Source: Aerococcaceae bacterium DSM 111176
GTDB taxonomy: Bacteria; Bacillota; Bacilli; Lactobacillales; Aerococcaceae
Assembly (NCBI GenBank): GCA_015863215.1
Contig: JACBXN010000016.1
Location: 1 to 39,385, forward strand
Reading direction: 5' to 3'
Length of the DNA: 39,385 bases
Position numbers and translations under genes: made by a program. The notes below the pieces were generated by a model. It was not told the origin of the DNA and searched no databases. It worked only from the letters and a program-made list of their open reading frames with translations. Below, piece after piece: positions 1 through 6,989 of the stretch (position 1 is its first letter; each line of letters starts with the position of its first letter).

Positions 1-180
1 ATAATTTTTTTACGCTTTATTATAAGCTTATTTGTGATGCCCTAAATTAACATCCCCCTCCAAAAGTTCTCAAGCCAATTCATCTAAATATATCAATTAT
101 TTCTTGACATCTTTATAGCTGGCTATTATTGTATACGTTAACTAAATAATACATGATTCTAACCTCCAATAATAGTTGAT

Positions 181-210
181 ATTGTCACTATTTGTGATGA
201 CAATTGTCAT
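181..210. promoter_or_regulatory. Inverted repeats downstream of the MFS gene
   Basis: A perfect 14-bp palindrome, ATGACAATTGTCAT, lies at 197-210. A further ATTGTCA copy at 181-187 is inverted relative to TGACAAT at 198-204. The arrangement resembles a dimeric-regulator operator, but no gene start follows it inside the window. It might serve a gene that begins to the left of the window. The rest of 1-210 is AT-rich and I see no gene in it. Confidence 0.3.
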
Positions 211-257
211 AAAAAAATACCGCTAACTAGCAAAATAATATTGCCAGTCAGCGGTAT
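211..257 (-). terminator. Intrinsic terminator of the MFS transporter gene
   Basis: Read on the minus strand, an ATACCGCTGACTGGCAA arm pairs with TTGCTAGTTAGCGGTAT (two mismatches) around a short AT loop and is followed by a run of T residues. It lies 11 bases past the stop codon of the MFS gene. Confidence 0.85.
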
Positions 258-267
258 CGAAAATAGA

Positions 268-1551
268 TTAAATAGATTTTTCAGCGAGTTGTTTTGCTGC
301 CAATTTCTTCGCACGTATATCTGCAGCTAACCAACAAACAGCAATCAATCCAGAGATAATTGCTAATAAGATCCATGACCAATTGTATGACCCTGTTGCG
401 TTAGCAACTGACGCAGCAAAGAGTGAACCAAATGTCATTCCTAATTGCAGAGCACTTGATGTGTAACCATAAACTGTTGCATAGTTTTCGCTAGAAACCA
501 TATCTGAGGTAACTAGAGGTGCTGAAACTGTTCCGATTCCGTTCCCTAGACCAAAGAAGATTGCCATGATAATTGCCATTGACCAGTTATCCGCAAACAA
601 TGCCATTACGTAAGTTAAGGCACTCAATGTTGCTCCGAAAATTGTTCCAATACGAACCCCATATTTATCTGAAATTGTTCCAAGAATTAATTTCCCAACA
701 ATCCCAACACCTGAATAAATTGAAACAATTAATGCAGAACGAGCTGCACCATGTAATCCAGTCATAAATGGCGGGAATTGTCCAAGCCCACCATTACCTG
801 ATAAACCAACAAAAAGTCCTCCGACTAAGAGTAAGATGAAGAATGGATCTCTGACAAAAGACGAGAATGGACCAGATACTTTGTAAGCTTCATCTGACAC
901 TGCTTTATTAGCTAGATTGTCATGTTCACTATACATTGGTTTAACACCATCAACATAAGTATTCTTTTCCGAAGGATGCACTTTAATAATAAAAGTAACC
1001 ACCAAACTACTCACAACAACCAAGATAATCGCATACGTTAAGTAAGCTTGACGCCAACCGAATGATTCAATTAAATAAGTAATCAAATTCGAGAAGATTA
1101 CCCCACCGATTCCTAAACCAGAAAATGCAAGGGATAAAGCCAGGCCTTTTTTCTTATCGAACCAGTTATTGACTAACATTGAAACAGGTATTACTGCTGA
1201 AAAGATAAATCCTGTTCCTGTTAAGATTGAAAATAAATAAAGTTGAACCACACTTGTCATTCGGCTATACCCAAATAATCCAAGTGCATACAAGACAATA
1301 CCAACCATATACCATAATTTAAAACGGCCACCAGATAGTAAATTCGTAACAATCGGTGCTAGAAAAACACCAATTCCTAAAACAATGGTATTCGATAATG
1401 CAAATGCACTCGATGAAATATTTAAAGCCTCAGTAACAAATGGTTGATAAATGTTAGCAACCGCTACGGCAGCAGGTCCAGCAACTGCTAGTAATAATGC
1501 AGCTCCAATAACAATCCACCATCCGTAGAACATCCCCTTCTTTTCTTTCAA
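268..1551 (-). CDS. MFS transporter, OFA/lactate-type
   Basis: Twelve-segment major facilitator protein of about 428 residues. It opens with the FYGWWIVIGAA signature common in the oxalate/formate antiporter (OFA) and monocarboxylate-like branch, has an INISSSAF-like first loop, a central hydrophilic loop near residues 200-230, and a basic C-terminus. The family moves small organic acids or other metabolites across the membrane with H+ or by exchange; the substrate cannot be read from sequence. The frame is open upstream to a TTG at 1569, but that codon lies within the likely ribosome binding site GAGGGAG. I therefore place the start at the TTG at 1551 (KEKKGMFYGWW), with the ATG at 1533 as the alternative. 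The gene is monocistronic, with its own promoter and terminator. Confidence 0.85.
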   Translation of the reverse strand: MKEKKGMFYGWWIVIGAALLLAVAGPAAVAVANIYQPFVTEALNISSSAFALSNTIVLGIGVFLAPIVTNLLSGGRFKLWYMVGIVLYALGLFGYSRMTSVVQLYLFSILTGTGFIFSAVIPVSMLVNNWFDKKKGLALSLAFSGLGIGGVIFSNLITYLIESFGWRQAYLTYAIILVVVSSLVVTFIIKVHPSEKNTYVDGVKPMYSEHDNLANKAVSDEAYKVSGPFSSFVRDPFFILLLVGGLFVGLSGNGGLGQFPPFMTGLHGAARSALIVSIYSGVGIVGKLILGTISDKYGVRIGTIFGATLSALTYVMALFADNWSMAIIMAIFFGLGNGIGTVSAPLVTSDMVSSENYATVYGYTSSALQLGMTFGSLFAASVANATGSYNWSWILLAIISGLIAVCWLAADIRAKKLAAKQLAEKSI

Positions 1552-1602
1552 ACAAACACTCCCTCTCAATTTTTAAGGTTAATATCATTGTAATCACTTT
1601 GA

Positions 1603-1632
1603 ATTATAGCAAATTACAGAGCAAGTTGTCAG
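1603..1632 (-). promoter_or_regulatory. Promoter of the MFS gene
   Basis: On the minus strand CTGACA (1627-1632) is separated by 18 bp from TATAAT (1603-1608), which is preceded by TGC, giving an extended -10. It lies about 50 bp upstream of the chosen start codon. Confidence 0.6.
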
Positions 1633-1681
1633 ATGAATTTAAAATAATTGATGCTAAATCGATAATTAAACGATTCCAAAT

Positions 1682-1723
1682 TAAAAGACCACCATTCACA
1701 GCTTTCAAACTGTCATAGTAGTC
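1682..1723 (-). terminator. Terminator of the SDR gene
   Basis: Hairpin whose minus-strand RNA pairs GACUACUAU..ACAG with CUGU..AUGGUGGUC using several G-U pairs. These pairs only form in the minus-strand transcript. It is followed by TTTTAATTTG and lies just after the stop codon of the SDR gene. Confidence 0.6.
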
Positions 1724-1731
1724 CATAAATT

Positions 1732-2430
1732 TTAAATCGTTTGGATCGCCTCTTCGATCGGTGTCTCGCCTTGAATCACTTCAATTTCCTTACCAATCGT
1801 TGAATCCATAAATAGTATTGCTTGCAAAACGTGTGCGATATCTTGACGTGGCACTTGTAAATCAACATCACCGAAAGCATTGTCTGTCAGTGATAGGTCG
1901 ATATCTGCAACTTCTCCAACGCCACCTACCTTAACTTTTCCCGTACCTGGTTCATCAATTAAAACCCCTGGGTGAACAATCGTCCAGTCTAATTCTGTAC
2001 GATTTCTTAACCATTCATCCGCATAATGTTTAGCTATGGTGTATGAACGGAGCGTGTCTTGTTGCATCCATTCACGACCCGTTCTAAATGTAGAAACCAT
2101 GATAAAACGTTTAATGCCAGCCATTTCAGCGGCAATCATTGCTTTAATTGCCCCATCTAAATCAATGGTGAATATATTATCTGTCCCAGAACCACCTGCT
2201 CCTGCTGAAAAGATCACCACATCTGATCCTTCCATCGCTTTGGCCAATTCATCTTCATCTGTTGCAGCTAAATCAAGTAAAACAGGTTCAATTTGTCGTT
2301 CTTGGAAAAAGTCTGCTTGTTCTGATTTACGAATCATGGCTTTTTCAGATAAGTTATCATTCTTTGCCACAAAATCAGCAAAATGTTTCGCCACTTTACC
2401 ATGGGCACCAATTACAAATACTTGTTTCAT
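1732..2430 (-). CDS. NAD(P)-binding SDR family protein (YhfK-like)
   Basis: Atypical short-chain dehydrogenase (SDR-a5/NAD(P)H-binding family) of 232 residues. The N-terminal VFVIGAHGKVAKH is a Rossmann dinucleotide loop. SDVVIFSAGAGGSG follows, then IKRFIMVSTF and the YTIAKHYADEWL segment, which corresponds to the YxxxK region, and DWTIVHPGVL, a family hallmark. It resembles Bacillus YhfK-type putative sugar-nucleotide epimerases or quinone/flavin reductases; substrate unknown. The ATG at 2430 has a GAGGAGG site six bases upstream, so the eight-residue extension to 2454 is not translated. Cytosolic. Confidence 0.85.
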   Translation of the reverse strand: MKQVFVIGAHGKVAKHFADFVAKNDNLSEKAMIRKSEQADFFQERQIEPVLLDLAATDEDELAKAMEGSDVVIFSAGAGGSGTDNIFTIDLDGAIKAMIAAEMAGIKRFIMVSTFRTGREWMQQDTLRSYTIAKHYADEWLRNRTELDWTIVHPGVLIDEPGTGKVKVGGVGEVADIDLSLTDNAFGDVDLQVPRQDIAHVLQAILFMDSTIGKEIEVIQGETPIEEAIQTI

Positions 2431-2509
2431 ATTATTCCTCCTCGTTAGGCTCAAAGGTCACTATCTCTATCTTAATGCTAATGAAGTAGAAATCAATTGA
2501 TTCAACTTA

Positions 2510-2824
2510 TTAATTATATGTCACAATAATTGATGCATACGCTTCTGCTTTATGTGTCGTAAATTCAAGATAAAAAACGATATGACGTGTTTGACCTTCC
2601 AATTCATAGGAACATAAACAACTCGCTGACTTACCATGACTAATAGCTATATCAACAGAAATCTCATCGACATCGTCTAATGGCGGTAACTTGATACTTG
2701 CTAATCCATCTGCAAATTTCTCATTCACAAACGACTCATCTCCAGCCAAAATAGCATACGCCATATCCGCGACTTTTTGATTTTTAGGGGCATTCTTACA
2801 GTTTGCTTGTTGTAAAACTCTCAT
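2510..2824 (-). CDS. Small NTF2/SnoaL-like protein
   Basis: A 104-residue cytosolic protein. The pattern CKNAPKN..VADMAYAILAGDESFV near the N-terminus and IAISHGKSASC...VFYLEF...ASIIVTYN in the second half match, from memory of the family, small nuclear-transport-factor-2-like proteins with a cone-shaped fold. Those usually carry CKNSPKN, THGK and ITSYVI at the same places. No catalytic assignment is possible. The ATG at 2824 follows AAGGAGG with a normal gap; the 14-residue extension upstream lacks a binding site. Transcribed away from the flavodoxin gene. Confidence 0.6.
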   Translation of the reverse strand: MRVLQQANCKNAPKNQKVADMAYAILAGDESFVNEKFADGLASIKLPPLDDVDEISVDIAISHGKSASCLCSYELEGQTRHIVFYLEFTTHKAEAYASIIVTYN

Positions 2825-2900
2825 ATTGTCCTCCTTAAAGGTTATTTGATAAAATTGATAAATCAAATATCTAAGCTGTTTTTATAGTACCATAGGAATA

Positions 2901-2930
2901 TTATCAATTAAAAGTGATTCATGTTATAAT
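2901..2930 (+). promoter_or_regulatory. Promoter of the flavodoxin-domain gene
   Basis: Extended -10 TGTTATAAT (TATAAT at 2925-2930) with a weak TTATCA 18 bp upstream, 35 bp before the start codon. Confidence 0.55.
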
Positions 2931-2965
2931 ATGTGAAAAGGATAATATAAGAGGAGGCTATCTCT

Positions 2966-3469
2966 ATGAGCGCAATCGTTGTTTTTGGTAGTCGATATGG
3001 TTCAACTAAACGTTATGCAGAAGAATTTGCCCGCAGACACTCATTGGATGTTACCTCATTTGACTTAGCATATGATTTATCTGACTATCAGACTATTATT
3101 TATTTTGGTGGTTTATATGCCGCGAATGTACATGGTCTCAAAAAAACACTCAAGTTAATCCAGCCTGAACATCATTTAATCATCGTAACTGTTGGCCTCA
3201 ATGATCCCAGCGTCCCCAAAAACGCAGAATATACTGAAAAGAGTGTTCGATTAGTATTACCGGCTTCATTTACTGAACACGCTGAAATTTATCAACTCAG
3301 AGGAACCATTGATTATAAAAATTTAAAGCCACTCCACCGTATTATGATGCATTTCATCTATTTAAAAGCAAAACGTGATAACACTGAGGAATCAAGGCAA
3401 ATGGTGGATACATACGGAGATGTATTGGATATGGTTGACTTTGATACCTTAGAACAAATTAACTATTAA
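2966..3469 (+). CDS. Flavodoxin-domain protein (HemG/flavodoxin_5-like)
   Basis: A 167-residue FMN-binding flavodoxin-fold protein. The FMN phosphate loop is GSRYGSTKRYAEEFA (residues 8-22), followed by YQTIIYFGGLYAANVHGLKK, typical of the flavodoxin_5 group that includes menaquinone-dependent protoporphyrinogen oxidase HemG. The second half (LRGTIDYKNLKPLHRIMMHFI) also fits that group. It probably transfers electrons or reduces a quinone-like partner; a haem role is unproven because no haem genes are nearby. AGGAGG precedes the ATG by 9 bases. Own promoter and terminator. Confidence 0.8.
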   Translation: MSAIVVFGSRYGSTKRYAEEFARRHSLDVTSFDLAYDLSDYQTIIYFGGLYAANVHGLKKTLKLIQPEHHLIIVTVGLNDPSVPKNAEYTEKSVRLVLPASFTEHAEIYQLRGTIDYKNLKPLHRIMMHFIYLKAKRDNTEESRQMVDTYGDVLDMVDFDTLEQINY

Positions 3470-3474
3470 CTGAT

Positions 3475-3516
3475 AAAATCTATCACATTCCTGTTGAGGA
3501 GTATGATAGATTTTTT
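3475..3516. terminator. Bidirectional terminator between the flavodoxin and ABC-F genes
   Basis: AAAATCTATCA (3475-3485) pairs perfectly with TGATAGATTTT (3504-3514). There is a T run on the plus strand and an A run on the other side, so it can end both convergent transcripts. Confidence 0.85.
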
Positions 3517-3526
3517 GTTTAACCTA

Positions 3527-5020
3527 TTAATTTAGACTTGTCTCCACATTCATGGTACTCAATATCAGTTTTCCATTTTCAATCGTCCAAATTTGTTCTG
3601 CCACATTTGCCATGAAATAACGATCATGCGATGTAAATATGACTGTACCAGGATAACTTTTCATGAGTTCTTCTAAAGCTTTAATTGTTTGAATGTCAAT
3701 AAAATTAGTAGGTTCGTCCAAAATGAGGACATTACTTGGATCAGTAAATAATTTAGCGATGACTAGTCGTGTCGCTTCACCACCACTTAAATCTTTGATT
3801 GATTTCTTAGAAACAGTGTTTTGATTGAATCCTAAATTATTTAACACACTACGAACAAAAGGCTCCGTGAATTCAGTATCCTCCATTAAGTAGTCTACGA
3901 GTGATTTTTCGCTATTTAATTGGTATGCCATTTGTTGATACGTTGAGAAGACAACATTTTTCGATATTGTCACCCCTTCTCCATCATCTAAAATATACTG
4001 AAGTAGAGTTGATTTACCAGATCCATTTGGTCCAACGATACCAATTCGTTTTCCTAACGGGAATTGAAAACTCAATTTATTAAATAATTGTTTGTCTCCT
4101 CTTTTGAGAGCAATATCTTGACCCATAATAGGAAAATCATTATGTATCTCTAACGTTTTAGGTGTAGGAAATTGAATAGTGCGTTCTTCCTGCACTTGTT
4201 CAACTTCTCTAAGTTGCTCCGCTCTTTTTTCAATTGCTTTAGCCGATTTATGGACGGCCTTTTGAACAGAATCTTTCTGTTTAGATGAAGATAATCGGTC
4301 CGGCTTTACCGAGCGATTTTGCTGCTTGGTACTTACTTGACTCATTTTATTCGCTTGAGCTTGTTTTTCCTTAGCAGCCTGTTCTAAGCGATTTTTTTCT
4401 TTCACAAACTGTGAATAAGCATTCTCTTGTTCAAGGCGTTCCAGTTCTTTCTGTTCTTGATAGTTAGAATAATTTCCAGGATAAACAGAGATTTCTCCTT
4501 CTTGAATCTCCCAAATAGTATCTACTACCTCATCCAGAAAATAGCGGTCATGGCTAACAGCAACGAGTGTTCCATAATAATATTTCAATTGATCCACGAG
4601 TAACTGAATGCCTTCCTGGTCTAAATGTGTCGTCGGCTCATCCATTAATAGCCCAAAATGATAGGTGGAGAAGTATTCCGCCAACCGCATTCTCGTCTGT
4701 TCCCCTCCGCTAAAATTATCTGGATCGTATTCTGGAACATTCAACCGTGATAAATATTCCGCGTCAATTTTAGTATAATCTGGTATGACTTTATCCTTTA
4801 TTTGAGCATAATATTTAAAGTCGATATATGTATTTACTGTTCCAATTTCAGGTAAAATTTCTCCTGCTATTAGTTTTAGTAACGTCGTCTTTCCTTCGCC
4901 ATTCTTTCCGACAATTCCTATTTTTTGGTTTTCATAGATTGTTAAATCTTCTATTTTAATGACATCTTTATTTAAGTAACTCTTCTCTACATTTTTTAAT
5001 TCACTGACTAATTGATTCAT
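3527..5020 (-). CDS. Msr-type ABC-F ribosomal protection protein
   Basis: A 497-residue soluble twin-ATPase without membrane segments. The first nucleotide-binding domain has Walker A GKNGEGKT (38-45), signature SGGEQ (104-108) and Walker B LLMDEPTTHLD. The second has GPNGSGKST (330-338), LSGGEATR (411-418) and LILDEPTNFID. The charged linker (about 185-300) carries the segments QVSTKQQNRSVKPDRLSSS and EIHNDFPIMGQ. Recalled Msr(A) and Msr(D) sequences look alike here, and more so than Vga or Lsa. Such proteins bind the ribosomal E site and dislodge macrolides and sometimes streptogramin B or ketolides. The ATG at 5020 has GGGAG upstream; 53 further in-frame codons reach an ATG at 5179 without a binding site and fall inside the leader RNA. 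Expression is probably induced through the MTASMRLR leader. The antibiotic spectrum is inferred. Confidence 0.85.
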   Translation of the reverse strand: MNQLVSELKNVEKSYLNKDVIKIEDLTIYENQKIGIVGKNGEGKTTLLKLIAGEILPEIGTVNTYIDFKYYAQIKDKVIPDYTKIDAEYLSRLNVPEYDPDNFSGGEQTRMRLAEYFSTYHFGLLMDEPTTHLDQEGIQLLVDQLKYYYGTLVAVSHDRYFLDEVVDTIWEIQEGEISVYPGNYSNYQEQKELERLEQENAYSQFVKEKNRLEQAAKEKQAQANKMSQVSTKQQNRSVKPDRLSSSKQKDSVQKAVHKSAKAIEKRAEQLREVEQVQEERTIQFPTPKTLEIHNDFPIMGQDIALKRGDKQLFNKLSFQFPLGKRIGIVGPNGSGKSTLLQYILDDGEGVTISKNVVFSTYQQMAYQLNSEKSLVDYLMEDTEFTEPFVRSVLNNLGFNQNTVSKKSIKDLSGGEATRLVIAKLFTDPSNVLILDEPTNFIDIQTIKALEELMKSYPGTVIFTSHDRYFMANVAEQIWTIENGKLILSTMNVETSLN

Positions 5021-5207
5021 TTTCTCATCTCCCGTACTCTTATTGTCCTTTGTCAAATCTGAAATTTTGGGCAATAAAAAATACAGGTCAAAGTCAAAAT
5101 AGCTTCGTTCTGCATAACTAGTCTTATTTGAAGCGTACTTAAAAACACTCCTCCCTGTCGGATGAGGAACGATAAGCATATTGCATCATAAGATTGGTAA
5201 GCATGAC

Positions 5208-5243
5208 AAAAAAGCCAATTTTGATTAAAAATTGAACCTGCTC
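5208..5243 (-). terminator. Attenuator terminator in the ABC-F leader
   Basis: On the minus strand CAATTTT (5228-5234) pairs with AAAATTG (5216-5222) around TAATC. AGC/GCT can extend the stem across a five-base bulge, and six T residues follow (5208-5213). It sits 13 bp after the leader peptide stop codon and about 190 bp before the ABC-F start, where a conditional terminator is expected. I could not define the competing antiterminator by eye. Confidence 0.65.
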
Positions 5244-5256
5244 TTTATTGCCACTA

Positions 5257-5283
5257 TTAACGTAATCTCATTGATGCTGTCAC
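5257..5283 (-). CDS. Leader peptide MTASMRLR
   Basis: Nine codons, GTG to TAA, encoding MTASMRLR, with GGAAG seven bases upstream. The same eight residues are, to my knowledge, the leader peptide of the mef(A/E)-msr(D) macrolide efflux elements. MTASMRLK precedes staphylococcal msr(A), and related MTHSMRL-type peptides control erm genes. Macrolide-bound ribosomes stall on the MRLR/MRLK motif, which lets transcription pass a downstream terminator. Here the order promoter, leader peptide, terminator, ABC-F gene is intact. The coding assignment rests on exact peptide identity plus this context; the function is inferred. Confidence 0.8.
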   Translation of the reverse strand: MTASMRLR

Positions 5284-5315
5284 TTGTACACTTCCTTTGT
5301 TTGTTTTCTAAAACT

Positions 5316-5344
5316 AAATTAGCATAGGTTTGAAATCCTGTCAA
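5316..5344 (-). promoter_or_regulatory. Promoter of the ABC-F leader transcript
   Basis: Consensus -35 TTGACA (5339-5344), a 17-bp spacer and TAATTT (5316-5321) preceded by TGC (extended -10). It predicts a start about 30 bp before the leader peptide and a leader RNA near 290 nt. Confidence 0.75.
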
Positions 5345-5401
5345 ATTTAATATTTTCTATTGATTGATTATGTAACATATTCCTGTTTTTAACATCAGGA
5401 T

Positions 5402-5430
5402 TTGGGATTTCTGAAAAAGACTGGTATAAT
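5402..5430 (+). promoter_or_regulatory. Promoter of the unknown gene at 5490
   Basis: TTGGGA (5402-5407), a 17-bp spacer and TATAAT (5425-5430) with TGG before it (extended -10). Transcription should begin near 5437, which excludes a TTG start at 5436. Confidence 0.75.
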
Positions 5431-5441
5431 AGTATTTGTGG

Positions 5442-5474
5442 GACCGAATACATGGATTTCCACCGTATTTGGTC
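5442..5474 (+). promoter_or_regulatory. Strong hairpin at the 5' end of the mRNA
   Basis: GACCGAATAC (5442-5451) pairs with GTATTTGGTC (5465-5474, one G-U). A small internal loop and TGG/CCA around ATTT complete the stem. It lies within five bases of the predicted transcription start and ahead of the ribosome binding site. A 5'-stabilising hairpin or a regulator target are both possible. Confidence 0.55.
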
Positions 5475-5489
5475 AATCTTCAGAAAGGA

Positions 5490-5837
5490 ATGTGGTCAAA
5501 AGTGAGAAACAATAATATTTTCAAAGGCCAACTCATAAGAAATTCCGCCTTTGTTGATTGGATCCAAGAGGAATCTGCTGTGGGAGGTATCATCATCTCT
5601 ATTGAAGATGATGCGTTTGTATTTGAAATTGCTGATACGATTGTACAAGTCGCAAATAATACTGAAGCGATTAATTCAACGATTAAAGGCGTTGCAATTA
5701 CGGATGAAGCAATTTTTGATAAAATTAAAACATCTCTGGTAGTAGGCCAGGATGTTAGGATTGGATCTGGGCAATGGACTTTCTATAGTGAACCGGAGGA
5801 AGTACGTTTTATCATAAGTGAGCATTCTGATATTTAA
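5490..5837 (+). CDS. Unknown small protein
   Basis: About 115 residues, soluble and mildly acidic, with an alternating hydrophobic pattern (GGIIISIEDDAFVFEIADTIVQVA, then VVGQDVRIGSGQWTFYS) that suggests a beta-rich fold. I recognise no family. The start is uncertain. The ATG at 5490 directly abuts AAAGGA, which is too close, while the GTG at 5502 lies 12 bases after it, which is long; the GTG would give 111 residues. The gene has its own strong promoter, a 5' hairpin and a very strong terminator, so it appears to be a genuine monocistronic unit. Confidence 0.65.
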   Translation: MWSKVRNNNIFKGQLIRNSAFVDWIQEESAVGGIIISIEDDAFVFEIADTIVQVANNTEAINSTIKGVAITDEAIFDKIKTSLVVGQDVRIGSGQWTFYSEPEEVRFIISEHSDI

Positions 5838-5875
5838 TTATTAGTTGTTGGACTAGAACAGGTCTATGCAACATT

Positions 5876-5922
5876 AAACCGCTATAAATCACAATACTGT
5901 ATTGTGATTTATAGCGGTTTTG
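5876..5922. terminator. Long perfect terminator hairpin
   Basis: A 22-bp stem with no mismatch (AAACCGCTATAAATCACAAT arm, apex CTG), followed by TTTTG and preceded by AAA, so active on both strands. Its lower stem resembles that of the terminator at 33184-33233. Confidence 0.9.
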
Positions 5923-6012
5923 TATTTAATAAACAGAATATTTATACTTTCTATTGGATTCAAGATGAATAGCAGGTCCTTATATAAAAACTTTCAATTT
6001 AAGCTACAGTTT

Positions 6013-6114
6013 TTATACATTCGTATAACTTCACAGATGTTTCAGTGACGATTTTATACATTCATATAACTTCCCGGTTTTTTCAATGGAGTTCTTATAC
6101 ATTCATATAACTTC
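6013..6114. repeat. Three 41-bp-spaced direct repeats
   Basis: A 20-bp core, TTATACATTC(A/G)TATAACTTC, occurs at 6013-6032, 6054-6073 and 6095-6114 with a constant 41-bp period. The first copy contains the inverted pair TATAC-ATTC-GTATA. Sequence between cores is only loosely conserved. It fills the space between the terminator at 5922 and the convergent lipoprotein gene. No gene is visible in 5923-6149. Confidence 0.75.
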
Positions 6115-6149
6115 TCCATATTTTAGTGCCACTACTTTTAAAAGTGCTC

Positions 6150-6824
6150 TTATATTAAAGACCGATACAACATCCAAAATAAAATTCCAGCTAGTCCAAA
6201 TGCGATAAACGAACGAACTTTCATCCAAGTCATAGCACTTTGTGAAGGTTCAGCATCCTTGTTACGAAAGCCGCCTTCAAGATACCAAACCCCCTCGGGT
6301 TTCATAAAACCAATGAGACCTGACAACAGAATAAGTATTGGCAACCAGCCTCCGGTAATCAGTGTATGTCGATTTTGGCCAACCGTATCGTCGTATTTTT
6401 GTTCCGCTAGTTTCACAAATCGAATTAATGTCTCGTCCCGAAGCTCAGTATTATTGTTTGGAATAATGACCTCACTCCCTTCAACCCTATAAGGGATCTC
6501 CACCCCCTCGCGTTTGATAATTTGATTATCCAAATCTACTGTCGCTGAAAGATTATTTTTAAGGTCATCAGCATAAAATGTATGACTCGAACCTGGTCCA
6601 AAACGGCGATGTAACCCTCTATACTCCTCATATAATGGATCACGTATCATCTCGGCCGCCGAATCATACTGTTCAAAGAACATTTGATCCAGCTCAATAT
6701 ATCTTTCTTTTAATTGTTCGTCAGCCGCTTCATCATAGGTTCGAACGCTCTGCTCCCTAGATGCACATCCTACTAAGAGAAAAATTAAACTGATTAAAGC
6801 AGCTATTCGCCAATATTTTCGCAT
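6150..6824 (-). CDS. Putative lipoprotein with C-terminal DUF6199-like domain
   Basis: About 224 residues. A basic start and hydrophobic stretch end in the lipobox LLVGCAS, so the mature protein should be lipid-anchored at the cysteine near residue 20. An acidic, charged extracellular part follows. Then come two membrane segments (GGWLPILILLSGLIGFM and SFIAFGLAGILFWMLY) flanking PEGVWYLEGGFRNKDAEPS, the pattern of small DUF6199 membrane proteins. Function unknown. AGGAGG lies three bases before the first ATG (6827) and six before the second (6824), so I prefer the second. Monocistronic. Confidence 0.7.
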   Translation of the reverse strand: MRKYWRIAALISLIFLLVGCASREQSVRTYDEAADEQLKERYIELDQMFFEQYDSAAEMIRDPLYEEYRGLHRRFGPGSSHTFYADDLKNNLSATVDLDNQIIKREGVEIPYRVEGSEVIIPNNNTELRDETLIRFVKLAEQKYDDTVGQNRHTLITGGWLPILILLSGLIGFMKPEGVWYLEGGFRNKDAEPSQSAMTWMKVRSFIAFGLAGILFWMLYRSLI

Positions 6825-6989
6825 CATAAACCTCCTACCTTTCCAATCGTGATAAGCCTAATTTGCTGTTTAATTTAATTATAAATTTTTTCCATTGCAA
6901 GATAAAGTGTAATCCCTTTCATTTCAGTCCATAGACCTATGCTCGCTCCACTTTTTTATAGTATTATAATAGTGAAAGAGGTGAGTCAA

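Noticed and set aside
2036-2500. 154-codon plus-strand ORF opposite the SDR gene
   Set aside because: Antisense shadow of a gene with clear family motifs and a ribosome binding site; the shadow has neither.
5021-5179. N-terminal 53-residue extension of the ABC-F protein
   Set aside because: No ribosome binding site at the ATG at 5179, composition unlike ABC-F N-termini, and the stretch lies in the leader RNA. The ATG at 5020 has GGGAG and aligns with Msr starts.
5138-5203. Second leader ORF after the attenuator (MLTNLMMQYAYRSS...)
   Set aside because: Begins directly after the U tract with no ribosome binding site and matches no known leader peptide.
5436-5489. TTG start at 5436 for the unknown protein
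   Set aside because: It overlaps the predicted transcription start just after TATAAT (5425-5430), leaving no room for a ribosome binding site.
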